Below, in pieces: positions 53,270-62,479 of a DNA stretch of 64,000 nucleotides. The notes under the pieces are model-generated. The model saw nothing but the letters and a program-made list of their open reading frames with translations. It was not told the origin of the DNA and made no database searches. The translations under genes were made by a program, and so were the position numbers. This DNA is from CAZIRF01 sp964541755. Its GTDB lineage: Bacteria > Spirochaetota > Spirochaetia > Treponematales > Breznakiellaceae. The stretch covers positions 3,357 through 67,356 of the forward strand of contig CAZIRF010000013.1 of assembly GCA_964541755.1 (NCBI GenBank), read 5' to 3'. Each line of letters starts with the position of its first letter. The stretch's first letter is position 1.

Positions 53270-56200
53270 ATCCCTCTTCGACTTTGCCGAAGACGACAGC
53301 AAAACCGGTTTTCGTCTCCAACGGCTCGAGGTCTACAACTGGGGCACCTTCAACAAGCGCGTCCAGGTCTTTACCCCCGACGGGCGAAACGCCCTCCTTA
53401 CCGGGGAAATAGGATCGGGGAAGTCCACCCTGGTCGACGCCATCACCACCCTTCTCGTTCCCGCCCAGCGCATCGCCTACAACAAGGCAGCGGGTGCCGG
53501 AAACCGCGAGCGGGACCTCAGATCCTACGTGCTGGGCTACTACAAGTCCGAACGCGGCGACGAGGGCCTCTCTTCCCGGGCGGTCGCCCTGCGCGGGGCC
53601 GGGGACTACAGCGTCATTTTGGGGGTCTTTCACAACGAGGGCTACGGCCAGACGACGAGTCTTGCCCAGGTATTCTGGCAAAAGGACCTCAAGGGCCAAC
53701 CAGCCCGCTTCCACCTTGTCTCGACATCCAATCTCTCGATAAGCCGCGACTTTTCCGGCTTCGGGACGGATATATCGGCCCTCAAGAAACAGCTCAAGGC
53801 CCTCGCCGGGACCGAACTCTTCGAAGACTTTCGCAGTTACAGCCTGGCCTTTCGCCGCATCATGGGCATACAGAACGAACAGGCCCTCGAGCTCTTCCAC
53901 CAGACGGTCTCGATGAAGTCGGTGGGGGACCTGACCGATTTCGTCCGCAGGCACATGCTCGAAGCCTTCGACAGCGCCCCAAAAATAGACGCCCTTATCC
54001 ACCACTTCGACGACCTGGACCGCGCCCACGAGGCAATACTGCGCGCCCGCGACCAGATCGAACGCCTGCGTCCCCTCGTGGCAGACCTTGACCGCTACGA
54101 CCAGGAGAAGCAGGGCCTTGAGCAGCACACCCTCTGCCGCAACTCCCTCTCTCTCTGGTTCCGCCACCTTGAAAAAGACCTCCTCGAAGAAAAGCTCTCC
54201 AGCCTGGCACGGGTGCGACAGGGCAAGGAGGGGCAGCTTTCATCGGTCAAGGCTGATACTGACGCGGCGCAGGATGCGCGCGATGGCCTCAAGGCATCAA
54301 TTGCCGCCCAGGGCGGCGACGCCCTCGAGCGCCTCAAGTCGCGGGCGGCGGGCCTTGAACGGGACCGCACCCGCTTGAAAGAGAATTGGCAGCGTTACGA
54401 AACGGCCCGCGCACAGGCAGCCCTTCCCGAGGCGCGAGATGTGGAGGCCTTTGAGGAAAACCGCTCCCGCGCCCAAGGAGCCCTTGAAGCCCTGGGGGCG
54501 GATGAAGAGGGCATCCAGAACCGCTTGAGCGATATTGACGTGGGGATATATACCCTTCGCCAGAGCCAGCTGGGGCTCCAGAAGGAGCTTGAGTCGCTGC
54601 GCGGGCGGGAGAGCAACATACCGCGCGAACAGGTGGAGATTCGTGCCAATCTGATACAGGCCCTCGAACTTTCACCCGAGGAACTCCCCTTCTGTGGTGA
54701 ACTCCTTCGCATCAAGGCCGGCGAGGAAGAGTGGGAAGCCGCCGCCGAACGGGTCATGCGCTCCTTTGCCCTGTCGCTCTTGGTACCGGACAGCCTCTAC
54801 GAAAGGGTATCCGCCTGGGTCGATGCGACGAACCTTCGCGGGCGCCTCGTATACTACCGCGTACGCGAGCAGCGCTTCATGGCCCCCGCAGACATCGATG
54901 CGGGGAGTCTCGCCGCAAAGCTGGACATACGCCCCACAGAGTACTTCGACAACTGGCTGCGCGATCAACTCGCCCGTCGCTTCGACCACCAGTGCTGCCG
55001 TACCATGGAGGACTTCCGGCGGCAAGAAAAGGCCCTGAGCCCCTCCGGCCAGACAAAGGACGGCGGGATTCGGCACGAAAAGGATGACCGCCACAAATTG
55101 CACGACAGGAGCCGCTATGTCCTGGGCTGGTCCAACCGCGAGAAGATACTGCTACTCGAGGAACAGAGCGCCGGGCTTGGCAGGGAACTCGCCCACAAGG
55201 CCGATGAACGCAATCGCTGTGTCAAGGAACTTGAAGCCCTTCGCGAGAAGCGGGAAGCCTTTGTCCGCCTCGACGCCATACCCCGCTTCGAGGAAATCGA
55301 CTGGCAAAGTGCAGCCATCGAGCTGGACGAGGTCCACAAGGAAATCGCCCGTATTGAAAAGACCTCGAATATTCTCCAGGAACTCACCCGCCAACTCGCT
55401 ATCGTGGAAGAAAAGATCTGCGGCTTCGAAGAAAAGGCCCACAGCCTGCGGGATGACATATCCCGATTGAACCAGCAAATCGAGGATTACAATGAACAGC
55501 TCGCCTCCTGTACGGCTGCCATCGCCGAATCCAGCGAAGAGCGGGCGATTCTCTGTGCACGACTTGAACCCTTGAAAGAGACAGCCCTTGGCGGGCAGAT
55601 TCCAAGTCTCAAAAACCGTGAAGCCCTCGAACGAAGCTTTCGCGACTACCTGCAAGGCGAGATCGACAAAGCCAACAAACGCATCACGACCCTTACCGGG
55701 CGCATCTCGGGGGCCATGCAGGGCTTTCGAAATGCCTGGCCACTTGAAAGCCGCGAATTTGACGAGTCGCTCGAGGCTGGCAGCGAATATCGCGGGCTCC
55801 TGTCAAAGTTGGAGGCCGACGACCTTCCCTCCTTCCAGACCCGCTTCAAAACCCTCCTCAACGAGAATACCATACGCGAGGTGGCAAACTTCCGCGCCCA
55901 GCTGGACGCCGAGTGTACCATGATTCGCGAGCGCATCGAGCGCATCAACCGCTCGCTGTCTGCCATCAATTACAACCCCGGTCGCTATATCGTCCTGCAG
56001 CACCAACCGAGTACCGATGGCGAGATACGCGACTTTCGCGCCCACTTGCGCAGCTGTACCGAGGGAAGCCTGGGCGAAAAGCAGGATGAGCTCTACAGCG
56101 AGCAAAAGTTCCTCATGGTCAAGGAGATTATCCAGCGCTTCCGTGGGCGCGAGGGATTTGCCGATGCCGACAAACGCTGGATGGACAAGGTGAGCGATGT

Positions 56201-56657
56201 GCGCAACTGGTTCGTCTTCGCGGCATCAGAGCGCTGGCGGGAAGACGACAGCGAATTCGAGCACTATACCGATTCGGGGGGAAAGTCCGGCGGGCAGAAG
56301 GAGAAGCTGGCCTACACCATACTCGCGGCGAGCCTTGCCTACCAGTTCGGGCTTGAGCGGGGCGAAACCCGCTCGCGCAGCTTTCGCTTTGTCATGATCG
56401 ACGAGGCCTTTGGGCGCGGTTCCGACGAATCCAGCCGCTACGGGTTGCGCCTCTTCAAGGAACTCAACCTGCAGCTGCTTATCGTAACACCCATGCAAAA
56501 GATCCACATCATCGAGCCCTTCGTACACAGTGTAGGGTTCATAAGTAATGAGGACGGGCGGGAATCGCGCCTGCAGAGCCTGAGCATCGAGGCCTATCGG
56601 GCCCGCAAGAAAACCGCAATTCTGGAACAGGTTCCCGATACGGACGGCAGCGTGTGA
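53256..56657 (+). CDS. jetC: Wadjet SMC-like ATPase JetC (SbcC/MukB type)
   Basis: 1133 residues. Head halves flank long coiled coils: Walker A GEIGSGKST at 50-58, the signature GKSGGQKEKLAYTILAA near 1010 and Walker B FRFVMIDEAFGRGSDESS near 1050. The coiled coils (about 290-490 and 640-880) are interrupted by a hinge-like domain near 500-620. It is the motor that senses and extrudes small circular DNA. The ATG at 53256 has AAGGAGG upstream; GTG 53253 is adjacent and also possible. It shares GTGA with jetD. Confidence 0.92.
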   Translation: MDPNESLFDFAEDDSKTGFRLQRLEVYNWGTFNKRVQVFTPDGRNALLTGEIGSGKSTLVDAITTLLVPAQRIAYNKAAGAGNRERDLRSYVLGYYKSERGDEGLSSRAVALRGAGDYSVILGVFHNEGYGQTTSLAQVFWQKDLKGQPARFHLVSTSNLSISRDFSGFGTDISALKKQLKALAGTELFEDFRSYSLAFRRIMGIQNEQALELFHQTVSMKSVGDLTDFVRRHMLEAFDSAPKIDALIHHFDDLDRAHEAILRARDQIERLRPLVADLDRYDQEKQGLEQHTLCRNSLSLWFRHLEKDLLEEKLSSLARVRQGKEGQLSSVKADTDAAQDARDGLKASIAAQGGDALERLKSRAAGLERDRTRLKENWQRYETARAQAALPEARDVEAFEENRSRAQGALEALGADEEGIQNRLSDIDVGIYTLRQSQLGLQKELESLRGRESNIPREQVEIRANLIQALELSPEELPFCGELLRIKAGEEEWEAAAERVMRSFALSLLVPDSLYERVSAWVDATNLRGRLVYYRVREQRFMAPADIDAGSLAAKLDIRPTEYFDNWLRDQLARRFDHQCCRTMEDFRRQEKALSPSGQTKDGGIRHEKDDRHKLHDRSRYVLGWSNREKILLLEEQSAGLGRELAHKADERNRCVKELEALREKREAFVRLDAIPRFEEIDWQSAAIELDEVHKEIARIEKTSNILQELTRQLAIVEEKICGFEEKAHSLRDDISRLNQQIEDYNEQLASCTAAIAESSEERAILCARLEPLKETALGGQIPSLKNREALERSFRDYLQGEIDKANKRITTLTGRISGAMQGFRNAWPLESREFDESLEAGSEYRGLLSKLEADDLPSFQTRFKTLLNENTIREVANFRAQLDAECTMIRERIERINRSLSAINYNPGRYIVLQHQPSTDGEIRDFRAHLRSCTEGSLGEKQDELYSEQKFLMVKEIIQRFRGREGFADADKRWMDKVSDVRNWFVFAASERWREDDSEFEHYTDSGGKSGGQKEKLAYTILAASLAYQFGLERGETRSRSFRFVMIDEAFGRGSDESSRYGLRLFKELNLQLLIVTPMQKIHIIEPFVHSVGFISNEDGRESRLQSLSIEAYRARKKTAILEQVPDTDGSV

Positions 56658-57856
56658 GCTGGACAAGCACCAAGGATTTCAAGGAACGGGTAACATCGGC
56701 TTGGGAGAAGGGGCGCTACTTTTCCCTTGCGGAAATAAATCTGCCGGCCAGCCCGGAGGCCGCCCCCTGTCCCGAGCCGCCCCTGCGCTACCCCCTTCGC
56801 GGGCCCACTGCGGCAGAACTCCTGAACGCATTTACAGAAGCCTCCCGCTGGACCAAGAGCTGGCAGGAGCATGCCGCGACTCATTCGCTCGAGCTCGAAT
56901 GGCAAGAAAAGGCCCATCGACAACTGGGACGGAACAGCCTGCCGCGGGCTGTCATCTTTGCCAATACCAAGGCCCTCGCCCGCTACCTGGGACGCGAAAA
57001 GGAGTACGGGCTCTGGAAGGAACTCGCAACCCGCCTCGCTTCCCGCTTCCCCGCCCTCGCCACCTGGGCGGCGCGCAAACCCTTCGAGCTTCTCGCCATC
57101 GAAGACCGCCTCGACGCCCTTATGGACCTGAGCGACTGGTTTATAGCCAATCCCCACAGCGGGCTCTACCTGCGCCAGGTAAGTGTTCCGGGTATCGATA
57201 CGAAGTGCATCGAATCGCACAAGGGGCTTCTGCGCCGCTGGTGGGACATTCTCGTCCCGCCCCTGGGGGAACGTGCTGCATCCGGGTCGATACGCTTCGA
57301 GGCTCGCTATGGCTTTCGTGAAAAACCGCTGTTGATCCGTTTTCGCGTTCTCGACCCCGCTTCCAAGCTCTCGGGCTATCGGGATCTCTCGATCCCGGCG
57401 GATGAGTTTGCTTGCGAAGCCCTTCCCTTCAAACGGGTATTCATAGTTGAAAACGACATAAGCGCCCTGGCCTTCCCGCCCGTCCCGGACAGCATTGTGA
57501 TATTTGGCCGCGGCTACGGCTTCGACGCCCTTGCACAGGCCGCCTGGCTGGCCAAACGGGAACTCTGGTACTGGGGCGACATCGACAGTAACGGCTTTGC
57601 CATCCTGGACCAGTTTCGCAGCCACTTCCCCGCCGTGAGATCCTTCCTGATGGACCGCGAGACTCTGCTGTCCAACCGCGAAAAGTGGGTAACGGAGGCT
57701 GCCAGGACGCGGCGGGAACTCCCCCGCCTGGATGCAGCGGAACGATCCCTCTACGAAACGCTCCTCGACGACAGCCTCGCACCCAAAGTGCGGCTGGAAC
57801 AGGAGCTCATTCCCTGGAACCGGATACTCGAGACGCTTAAAAAGCTCGTGGATTAA
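56654..57856 (+). CDS. jetD: Wadjet nuclease subunit JetD (DUF3322/DUF2220)
   Basis: 400 residues. The N-terminal DUF3322 part precedes a C-terminal Toprim-like DUF2220 domain with acidic motifs VFIVENDISALAF (Glu), then YWGDIDSNGFAILDQF (DxD). JetD cuts plasmid DNA held by JetABC. It starts with GTG 56654 overlapping the jetC stop. With jetABC it makes a complete type I-order Wadjet system with all catalytic motifs visible, so it may be active. Confidence 0.92.
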   Translation: MSWTSTKDFKERVTSAWEKGRYFSLAEINLPASPEAAPCPEPPLRYPLRGPTAAELLNAFTEASRWTKSWQEHAATHSLELEWQEKAHRQLGRNSLPRAVIFANTKALARYLGREKEYGLWKELATRLASRFPALATWAARKPFELLAIEDRLDALMDLSDWFIANPHSGLYLRQVSVPGIDTKCIESHKGLLRRWWDILVPPLGERAASGSIRFEARYGFREKPLLIRFRVLDPASKLSGYRDLSIPADEFACEALPFKRVFIVENDISALAFPPVPDSIVIFGRGYGFDALAQAAWLAKRELWYWGDIDSNGFAILDQFRSHFPAVRSFLMDRETLLSNREKWVTEAARTRRELPRLDAAERSLYETLLDDSLAPKVRLEQELIPWNRILETLKKLVD

Positions 57857-57973
57857 GCCAACCGATTCCCAAGCAGCCCCCGGGCCATGGGACAGAAGCG
57901 GAAAGCCCACAGGAGCGAAGGGGGGCCTCTTCGAGGGCCCCTTCGGGACGAGGACTTGGAGCGGATGGCCCGG

Positions 57974-57999
57974 TCGCCGCCGCCGAATGGCGGCGGCGA
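57974..57999. other. Perfect GC-rich stem-loop between jetD and vapC
   Basis: TCGCCGCCGCC (57974-57984) pairs with GGCGGCGGCGA (57989-57999) around GAAT. There is no T-run, so Rho-independent termination is doubtful. A second, imperfect hairpin lies at about 57921-57941. No gene is seen in 57857-58005. Confidence 0.6.
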
Positions 58000-58005
58000 G
58001 GCCCC

Positions 58006-58398
58006 CTACTTCTTGACCAAGACCAGACCCTCAATTTCCTTGAAGTGCCGGTCGAGGGTAAGGAGCTGGGCGCCGTGTTCCATGGCACAGGCGGCAATCC
58101 AGACATCTTTTATGGGAATGGGGCGGCCCTTGCGGCGAAGGCCCTGCTTTATGACGGCGAACCACTCGGCGGTGTCGGCGGCAATGGGGGCGACCACTGT
58201 ACGGGGCTTGTCGCGAAAACGCTCGAGTATGCGGCGGTTTTCCGCTTCGCGGCTTCCACCAGCGAAGCCGTCGAGGAGCTCGCCGAGCACGGTAACCGGG
58301 AGAATGACGGCATCGGCAGCTGCAAGAATTTCTGCCATGTCGCGATCGCCTGCCACAAGGGCGACCCAGGCATTGGTGTCGAGGACAATGCGGGCCAT
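58006..58398 (-). CDS. vapC: VapC toxin (PIN-domain ribonuclease)
   Basis: 130 residues. PIN fold with acidic residues D7 (IVLDTN), E40 (VLGELL), D98 (IKDVWIAA) and D116 (LLTLDRHF), all in place for a metal-dependent RNase. VapC toxins cut tRNA or rRNA and are blocked by VapB. ATG 58398 overlaps the vapB stop by one base (TAATG); an in-frame start at 58407 is less likely. The pair lies in the defence island between Wadjet and the WYL unit. Confidence 0.92.
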   Translation of the reverse strand: MARIVLDTNAWVALVAGDRDMAEILAAADAVILPVTVLGELLDGFAGGSREAENRRILERFRDKPRTVVAPIAADTAEWFAVIKQGLRRKGRPIPIKDVWIAACAMEHGAQLLTLDRHFKEIEGLVLVKK

Positions 58399-58649
58399 TA
58401 CTGCCAATCCCCGGTATCGACGTTTTCGTTGTCCTTTTGGGCAGCACGGTAGCTGGCGGCCTCTTCCGCCGTCCAGAGCCCGCAGAACTCGCTGTAGTCG
58501 TCTGCGTAGACGCCCTCCTGTTCCAGGCCAAAGGAGCGTGCGAGGGTATCTTTTATAAGGCGATTCTTGCTAACCCCCTCGCGGGCCGCACGGCGGGAAA
58601 GTTCCGCGGCCAAATCGACGGATATGTCATGAACAGTCATTGATGCCAT
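58398..58649 (-). CDS. vapB: VapB antitoxin
   Basis: 83 residues. The N-terminal ribbon-helix-helix part (MTVHDISVDLAAELSRRAAR) binds DNA; the acidic C-terminal part (EQEGVYADDYSEF, then DNENVDTGDWQ) should wrap the VapC active site. GGAGG lies six bases before ATG 58649. It should repress its own promoter, which overlaps two CCATGGTT repeats. Confidence 0.88.
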   Translation of the reverse strand: MASMTVHDISVDLAAELSRRAAREGVSKNRLIKDTLARSFGLEQEGVYADDYSEFCGLWTAEEAASYRAAQKDNENVDTGDWQ

Positions 58650-58696
58650 GGTTATCCTCCATGGTTCATTATATCGCAGTAATGGTTCGGCGTCAA
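58646..58696 (-). promoter_or_regulatory. vapBC promoter and possible operator
   Basis: On the minus strand TTGACG (58696-58691), exactly 17 bases, then TATAAT (58673-58668); start near 58661. Two CCATGGTT copies (58646-58653 and 58659-58666) lie just downstream and could be the VapB operator, one of them covering the start point. Confidence 0.65.
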
Positions 58697-59142
58697 GAAT
58701 AAAAGAGGAAAATCAATGGGTCCAGTCGATAATGGTGACCCCCTATCTCTGCAAGGCTGATATGCATCGACCCGTAGACGTTGTTCGGCACCTGCCAGAC
58801 GTTCCCGCCACAGGACATGACCACATTGGCTGCGGCCACATCATTACCCGCGTTGTACTCGCGGTGATTCGGTTTTTCCACTTGATAAGAGTGACCGCCA
58901 ATCCAGATAATCGTCATGCGCTTGGCTATGGATGGATCCAACTCGAGGGCGCGGGCCACATTGGTAATGGCCCCCAGGCACAGGACAAAGAGGGGTTCGG
59001 GATCCCCGCACAGGGCCTCTTCCACAATGAAGCGCGCCGCGGGCGACGGTTCTGTATCGGCGACGATGGACAGGGGGCCGTCTTCGCCCATGAACAACGG
59101 GACTTTGGTTTCAAAGAGCGTATATCCCGTGGTACACTCCAT
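58693..59142 (-). pseudogene. Nucleoside hydrolase remnant
   Basis: The minus-strand frame from about 59142 to the stop at 58693 reads as the middle of an inosine-uridine nucleoside N-ribohydrolase: FVLCLGAITNVARALELDPS, IIWIGGHSYQ, REYNAGNDVAAANVV and VPNNVYGSM. About 149 residues remain of the usual 310. The N-terminal DxDxxxDD calcium site and the C-terminal third are missing, and the frame ends in unrelated residues (GHHYRLDPLIFLFYS). The WYL gene begins four bases before the point where the homology stops, so the remnant was probably cut by insertion of that unit. Confidence 0.7.
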
Positions 59143-59145
59143 ACC

Positions 59146-60132
59146 ATGAGCAAGAAAGACGAGCGGCTTCCGCAGATTGTCGACATGATGCTCCGGCCAG
59201 GCGGAGCGACCATCAATGAAATTTGTGACCGGTTGGAGATTTCGAGAAAGATTTTTTACGACTACCTGGATGATCTTGGGCGTGATAAAGTTCCGGTCCA
59301 GGAAAAGCCCGACTATCATGGCAACACCAATTCCAAACGCTGGTTCATCAATACCGAAGACTACGCGCGTGCCTTCTCCATAAAGCTTTCCGCCACCGAG
59401 CGGCTCATGCTCCGGAGTGTTCTGGAGCGGACGCGGATGTTCGAAAAGACGGAACTCCGGGATGCCATGGCGATTCTCAAGAGCAAGGTGAACACGGTAA
59501 CCCTGCACGATCCGTGGAAGCGGGTTACCACAACGTACGCGAGTTTCAAGGGCGGGAAGGATTACTGCGGCAAGGAAGATATAATCGACACCGTGCTCAA
59601 GGCGATAGAGCTTTCCATTCCCTGCACCGTTACCTACCGCGCGGCGAGCTCGGGGGAAGCCAAGACCTACGAGATAGAACCCTATACCTTCGTGGATCAC
59701 GGGAACGCCCTCTACTGCATCGTGGCAATACCCGCCCACAAGCGGGATATCCGGGTGCTCGCGATAGAACGGATAGAAAAAATTGCGCAACATGCGGACA
59801 GGAGCTTTGCCATCAAGGACGGCTACGACCCGGAGCAATACCTGGGCTCGTCGTTCGGCATCATCGTGGAAGACCCGGTGCGGGTACGGGTGCGCTTTAC
59901 CGCAGACGCCGCCTTTTATGCCCGCGAGCGGGTGTGGGGGCAGGAGCAGACAGTGGAGGAAGAAGCGGATGGCGGCATCATCCTGTCCTTTACCGCCTCC
60001 GGGCTCATGGAGATCAAACGCTGGGCCCTCTCATTTGGAAGTGCAGCCCGGGTACTCGAGCCGGAAAACCTCGCGGAGGAGATCGCCGCCGAAGCAGAGG
60101 CGCTCGCCGCCGCATACCGTAAAAAAGGATGA
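59146..60132 (+). CDS. WYL-domain transcriptional regulator
   Basis: 328 residues. The N-terminal winged helix-turn-helix (QIVDMMLRPGGATINEICDR, then LEISRKIFYDYLDDLG) is of the DeoR type. The WYL domain (about 145-235) includes CTVTYRAASSGEAKTYEIEP and YTFVDHGNALYCIVAI, followed by a WCX-like end (about 240-320). WYL regulators often control defence systems and sense nucleic acids or nucleotides. The start ATG 59146 follows a TGGTACACT box by eight bases, so the message may be leaderless. It is upstream of the double-AAA gene by 88 bases and could control it. Confidence 0.85.
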   Translation: MSKKDERLPQIVDMMLRPGGATINEICDRLEISRKIFYDYLDDLGRDKVPVQEKPDYHGNTNSKRWFINTEDYARAFSIKLSATERLMLRSVLERTRMFEKTELRDAMAILKSKVNTVTLHDPWKRVTTTYASFKGGKDYCGKEDIIDTVLKAIELSIPCTVTYRAASSGEAKTYEIEPYTFVDHGNALYCIVAIPAHKRDIRVLAIERIEKIAQHADRSFAIKDGYDPEQYLGSSFGIIVEDPVRVRVRFTADAAFYARERVWGQEQTVEEEADGGIILSFTASGLMEIKRWALSFGSAARVLEPENLAEEIAAEAEALAAAYRKKG

Positions 60133-60220
60133 TTCCCGCCGCATAGAAAGCTCTGTATAAAGTGCAACCGATTTCGTGGCATCTCCCGATTAGGCTCAAG
60201 GTCAGATTGGGAGGTACTGC

Positions 60221-62479
60221 ATGAGAAAATACAACAAGGACGATATCGGACTTGCGAACCACTTTATCAACAGCCCTTCGGGGGATTCAAACATCCCGCT
60301 CCTTGCCCGCCATTTTGCCTATGCCCTGGTAGAGCACCACCGCTTTACGGATACCTTCATTTCCCTGTTTATGTCGGTCCTGCCCGAAGAGCGGGTTCTA
60401 AAGCTTGTACAGGATTCGGCACGCATTGCCGTGCAAGTTCTCGAAGACGACGAGGATATCGGTAACGACCTGCGCGGGAGTGTTCTCAACGACAAGAATC
60501 CCGGCCTGCCTCGGGAAGATGTGTTGTTCGATTTCTACAAGGCCGCCTGGGCCGGGAGCGACCGCGCCGCAATAATCGCCCGCATCCGCGAGGAACTTGC
60601 ATCATCCCTTAGAGACGATGGCATCGATAGTGCCACCGTGCACGATGAACAGAGCTGCAGGGACGTGCTCCGCCCGCTCTTGTATTCCCCGGCAATCGAA
60701 CGGCTTGCCGGCATCTTTTCGCTCGAGGAAGAAGACGTCTGTATTATCTCTGTCTATTTGACCTATATGTGTCACGAAAAATTCGAGTACCTCGTGGACG
60801 AATGGACCCGGAACGAACAGTATCTCGCCTTTGAGTACCTCTTTCACATCCCCCGGAAAAAAATATATGAACGATTCGGGGCGGATCAAAAACTGCGCCG
60901 GAACGGCATCCTCGAAGTATCGAGCACACGCCGGGGCTACGAGTTTGCCCTGAGCGACGATATCGTTGTCTATCTTACCCTGCCGGGGAGCAGGAATATC
61001 CATGAAGACGAATGTGTCGTGTCCGAAAAGGAGCCATACCCGATTGCATCGTTTTACGTGGACCGGGTAAAGGAAGAGACCGTGCTGGACCTCCTTGGCG
61101 CACCGCGTCCGGCAAACATCTTTCTCTATGGGAAAGAAGGCACCGGAAAAACAGAATACGCCCGGGCCCTTGCCAACGCTGCCGGAAAAACCCTCTATGA
61201 ATACCGGCAGAACGGCGACTCGATCCGTGGCAAGGACGATCTTTTCCACATCAAGCTTATAAGCGCCTCGGGCAGCGCGGACGACATGATCCTCCTCGTG
61301 GACGAAGCCGACACCATCCTTTCCACGCATCCCGGGGGATTCTTCGCCTTGTTCGGCACAGGAGCCCAGGGTTCAAAAAGCCGGGTCAACGACCTCTTGG
61401 ACAACACGAAATGTTCAATTATTTGGATATCCAACCGCGTCCGTCAGGTAGACGCATCCACAAAACGCCGCTTTACCTACTCGATCGAATTCACCGCCCT
61501 CCCGCCGCGCGCCATCAGGGAGCACAGCGTCAACAAGCTCACACCCTTCGGCCTTGCCTCCGACACCGTGGAAGAGATCGCCTCTATCGCCGCGCGGAGC
61601 GGTCTCAACGCCGCGAGCGTCACCTTCCTCGCAGAAGCTCTAGCCGCCCTGCCAAAGGACCTCCTTGCCGACAGCGCCGAGGCCAAGGGAGAACTCCTTC
61701 GCCGGGTAAAAAGCATCTTCGATGCGAACAGCCGCCTCATTACCGGAACCGTTCCCTTCCGCAGTAAAACCGGGAGAGCCTACAGCCTCGGCGCTCTCAA
61801 CAGCTCGGTAGATGCCGGCAACATTGTTGAAGCTGTCTCGCGCTACTACGATGCCGAAGACCGCGGCCTGGACCTGGAGACGGGACTGCGAATCCTCCTC
61901 TACGGGGAAAGCGGTACCGGCAAAACAGAATTCGCCCGCTACATCGCCGAAACCCTTGGCCGCCCGCTTCTTGTCAAACGAGCGAGCGACATCCTCTCCC
62001 CCTGGGTCGGTATATCCGAACAACAGGTCGCCGAAATATTCTGCGAAGCCGAAGAAACACGGAGCATCCTCCTCCTGGATGAAGCGGACTCCTTCTTTAC
62101 CTCGCGCGAAACCGCCACACGCAACTGGGAGCGCACCCTGGTCAACGAATTCCTCACCCGCATGGAAGATTTCCGGGGCGTCCTCCTCTGCGCCACCAAC
62201 GCCCCCGCCAGCCTTGACCGCGCCGTCATGCGCCGCTTCCACGAAGCCGTCGAGTTCTACACCCTCAGCGCCGAAGGCATCACCGAACTCATGGAACGCT
62301 ACTTCCCGGACATCCCCTTCACCGACAACCAGATCCTGGACCTCTACATAAACGGCAGCCTTACCCCCGGCGACTTCGCCGCCCTCCGCGAAAGGCTCAA
62401 CTTCTACTCAGGCAGCGCCGACGCCGCCTACATCGCCGCGTCTCTCGCGGAATTGTCGAGAGCACGAAGGGGGGAATGA
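60221..62479 (+). CDS. Double AAA+ ATPase, putative defence protein
   Basis: 752 residues. Residues 1-260 are an unrecognised helical domain. Two AAA modules follow: Walker A GKEGTGKT (304-311) with Walker B ILLVDEAD (357-364), and GESGTGKT (562-569) with ILLLDEAD (616-623). Sensor-1 Asn and arginine pairs (KRRF near 415, MRRF near 670) are present in both, so both rings may be active, as in Cdc48-like remodellers. No nuclease or protease motif is seen. GGGAGG lies six bases before ATG 60221. The next gene starts directly after its stop. Confidence 0.85.
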   Translation: MRKYNKDDIGLANHFINSPSGDSNIPLLARHFAYALVEHHRFTDTFISLFMSVLPEERVLKLVQDSARIAVQVLEDDEDIGNDLRGSVLNDKNPGLPREDVLFDFYKAAWAGSDRAAIIARIREELASSLRDDGIDSATVHDEQSCRDVLRPLLYSPAIERLAGIFSLEEEDVCIISVYLTYMCHEKFEYLVDEWTRNEQYLAFEYLFHIPRKKIYERFGADQKLRRNGILEVSSTRRGYEFALSDDIVVYLTLPGSRNIHEDECVVSEKEPYPIASFYVDRVKEETVLDLLGAPRPANIFLYGKEGTGKTEYARALANAAGKTLYEYRQNGDSIRGKDDLFHIKLISASGSADDMILLVDEADTILSTHPGGFFALFGTGAQGSKSRVNDLLDNTKCSIIWISNRVRQVDASTKRRFTYSIEFTALPPRAIREHSVNKLTPFGLASDTVEEIASIAARSGLNAASVTFLAEALAALPKDLLADSAEAKGELLRRVKSIFDANSRLITGTVPFRSKTGRAYSLGALNSSVDAGNIVEAVSRYYDAEDRGLDLETGLRILLYGESGTGKTEFARYIAETLGRPLLVKRASDILSPWVGISEQQVAEIFCEAEETRSILLLDEADSFFTSRETATRNWERTLVNEFLTRMEDFRGVLLCATNAPASLDRAVMRRFHEAVEFYTLSAEGITELMERYFPDIPFTDNQILDLYINGSLTPGDFAALRERLNFYSGSADAAYIAASLAELSRARRGE

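Noticed and set aside
56594..57910. 438-codon minus-strand frame opposite jetD
   Set aside because: Antisense shadow of a GC-rich gene whose Toprim motifs are on the plus strand.
57921..57941. Terminator after jetD
   Set aside because: The hairpin has a mismatch and no T-run follows.
58648..59145. Extension of the WYL protein upstream to 58648
   Set aside because: This part is antisense to the nucleoside-hydrolase remnant and vapBC promoter; the DNA-binding domain starts at ATG 59146.
59143..59838. Extension of the nucleoside-hydrolase frame upstream to 59838
   Set aside because: It is antisense to the WYL gene and lacks hydrolase motifs; the homology ends near 59142.
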